In this document: positions 59,867 through 59,872 of the stretch, in pieces | Position numbering within the stretch: the first letter of the stretch is position 1 | Layout: each line of letters opens with the position of its first letter | Source of the DNA: an uncultured Bacteroidia bacterium | GTDB lineage: Bacteria > Bacteroidota > Bacteroidia > Bacteroidales > F082 | Reading direction: 5' to 3' | DNA length: 59,872 nt | Assembly: GCA_902801625.1 (NCBI GenBank) | Contig: CADCJI010000021.1 | Coordinates: 1 to 59,872 of the forward strand | Made by a program: the position numbers and the translations under genes | Notes under the pieces: generated by a model | Databases searched by the model: none | Told to the model about the DNA's origin: nothing | What the model saw: the letters and a program-made list of their open reading frames with translations, nothing else

Positions 59867-59872
59867 TTGAAT

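Overview
The window is a Bacteroidota (Bacteroidales-like) chromosome segment. The evidence is a complete porP-gldK-gldL-gldM-gldN block for type IX secretion (T9SS), four large surface proteins ending in T9SS type A sorting domains, an ECF sigma/FecR pair, a GSCFA protein, and many start sites preceded by the Bacteroidota -7 box TAnnTTTG. HydG and a TM1266-type protein at the right edge imply [FeFe]-hydrogenase maturation and an anaerobic life. A GH95 fucosidase-like lipoprotein fits a host- or gut-associated glycan user. Species cannot be named from the sequence alone.

Layout. 1-246: 5' part of rplU. 482-10229 (+): ECF sigma factor, FecR anti-sigma factor, an STN-domain outer-membrane barrel protein, two T9SS cargo proteins and a small lipoprotein; this looks like a surface-signalling unit. 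10359-12311: ABC-F ATPase. 12317-14005: an AAA ATPase with a nuclease-like C-terminus, bounded by paired 49-nt palindromes. 14047-21536: an AT-rich accessory island holding an ABC-type ATPase with an unknown partner, a YaaW / coiled-coil / DUF697-like / DUF3825 operon, and a divergent WYL regulator. 21833-24807: small coiled-coil protein, THUMP-like methyltransferase, and a pseudouridine synthase with a very long RFDD-repeat N-terminus. 24969-26261: a second palindrome-bounded ATPase. 26261-28519: GSCFA protein, thioredoxin reductase, tRNA-Pro(GGG). 28539-34676: T9SS core genes. 34781-37255: RseP-like and M23 peptidases. 37371-42079: two more T9SS cargo proteins. 42509-44371: groES and a groEL that lacks its first ~41 codons. 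44634-46025: MATE transporter. 46090-47804: a third palindrome-bounded ATPase plus a remnant of a tandem neighbour. 48112-50103: a lipoprotein and a small anchored repeat protein. 50527-50855: VapB-like antitoxin and a vapC stub. 50891-53182: GH95. 53401-53835: unknown. 53982-57867: YfcC-type carrier and DPP IV-type peptidase. 58094-59866: hydG and TM1266-like gene.

The most unusual signal is a set of three ATPase genes within about 35 kb, each enclosed by direct copies of its own palindrome. For the two ATPase-nuclease genes the palindromes are 49 nt long (15-nt arm, 19-nt A/T-rich centre, 15-nt arm). The arms differ between elements but match within an element, the centre is conserved, and the promoter-proximal copy sits 13 nt from the -7 box. 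The third gene has related palindromes. This looks like a family of small self-contained, possibly mobile and self-regulated elements that I do not recognise as described. Other notable points are the broken groEL 5' end joined to a palindromic repeat, a dispersed repeat inserted in frame inside the GH95 gene, and the WYL/DUF3825/YaaW island. At least five dispersed palindromic repeat families occupy the longer intergenic stretches.
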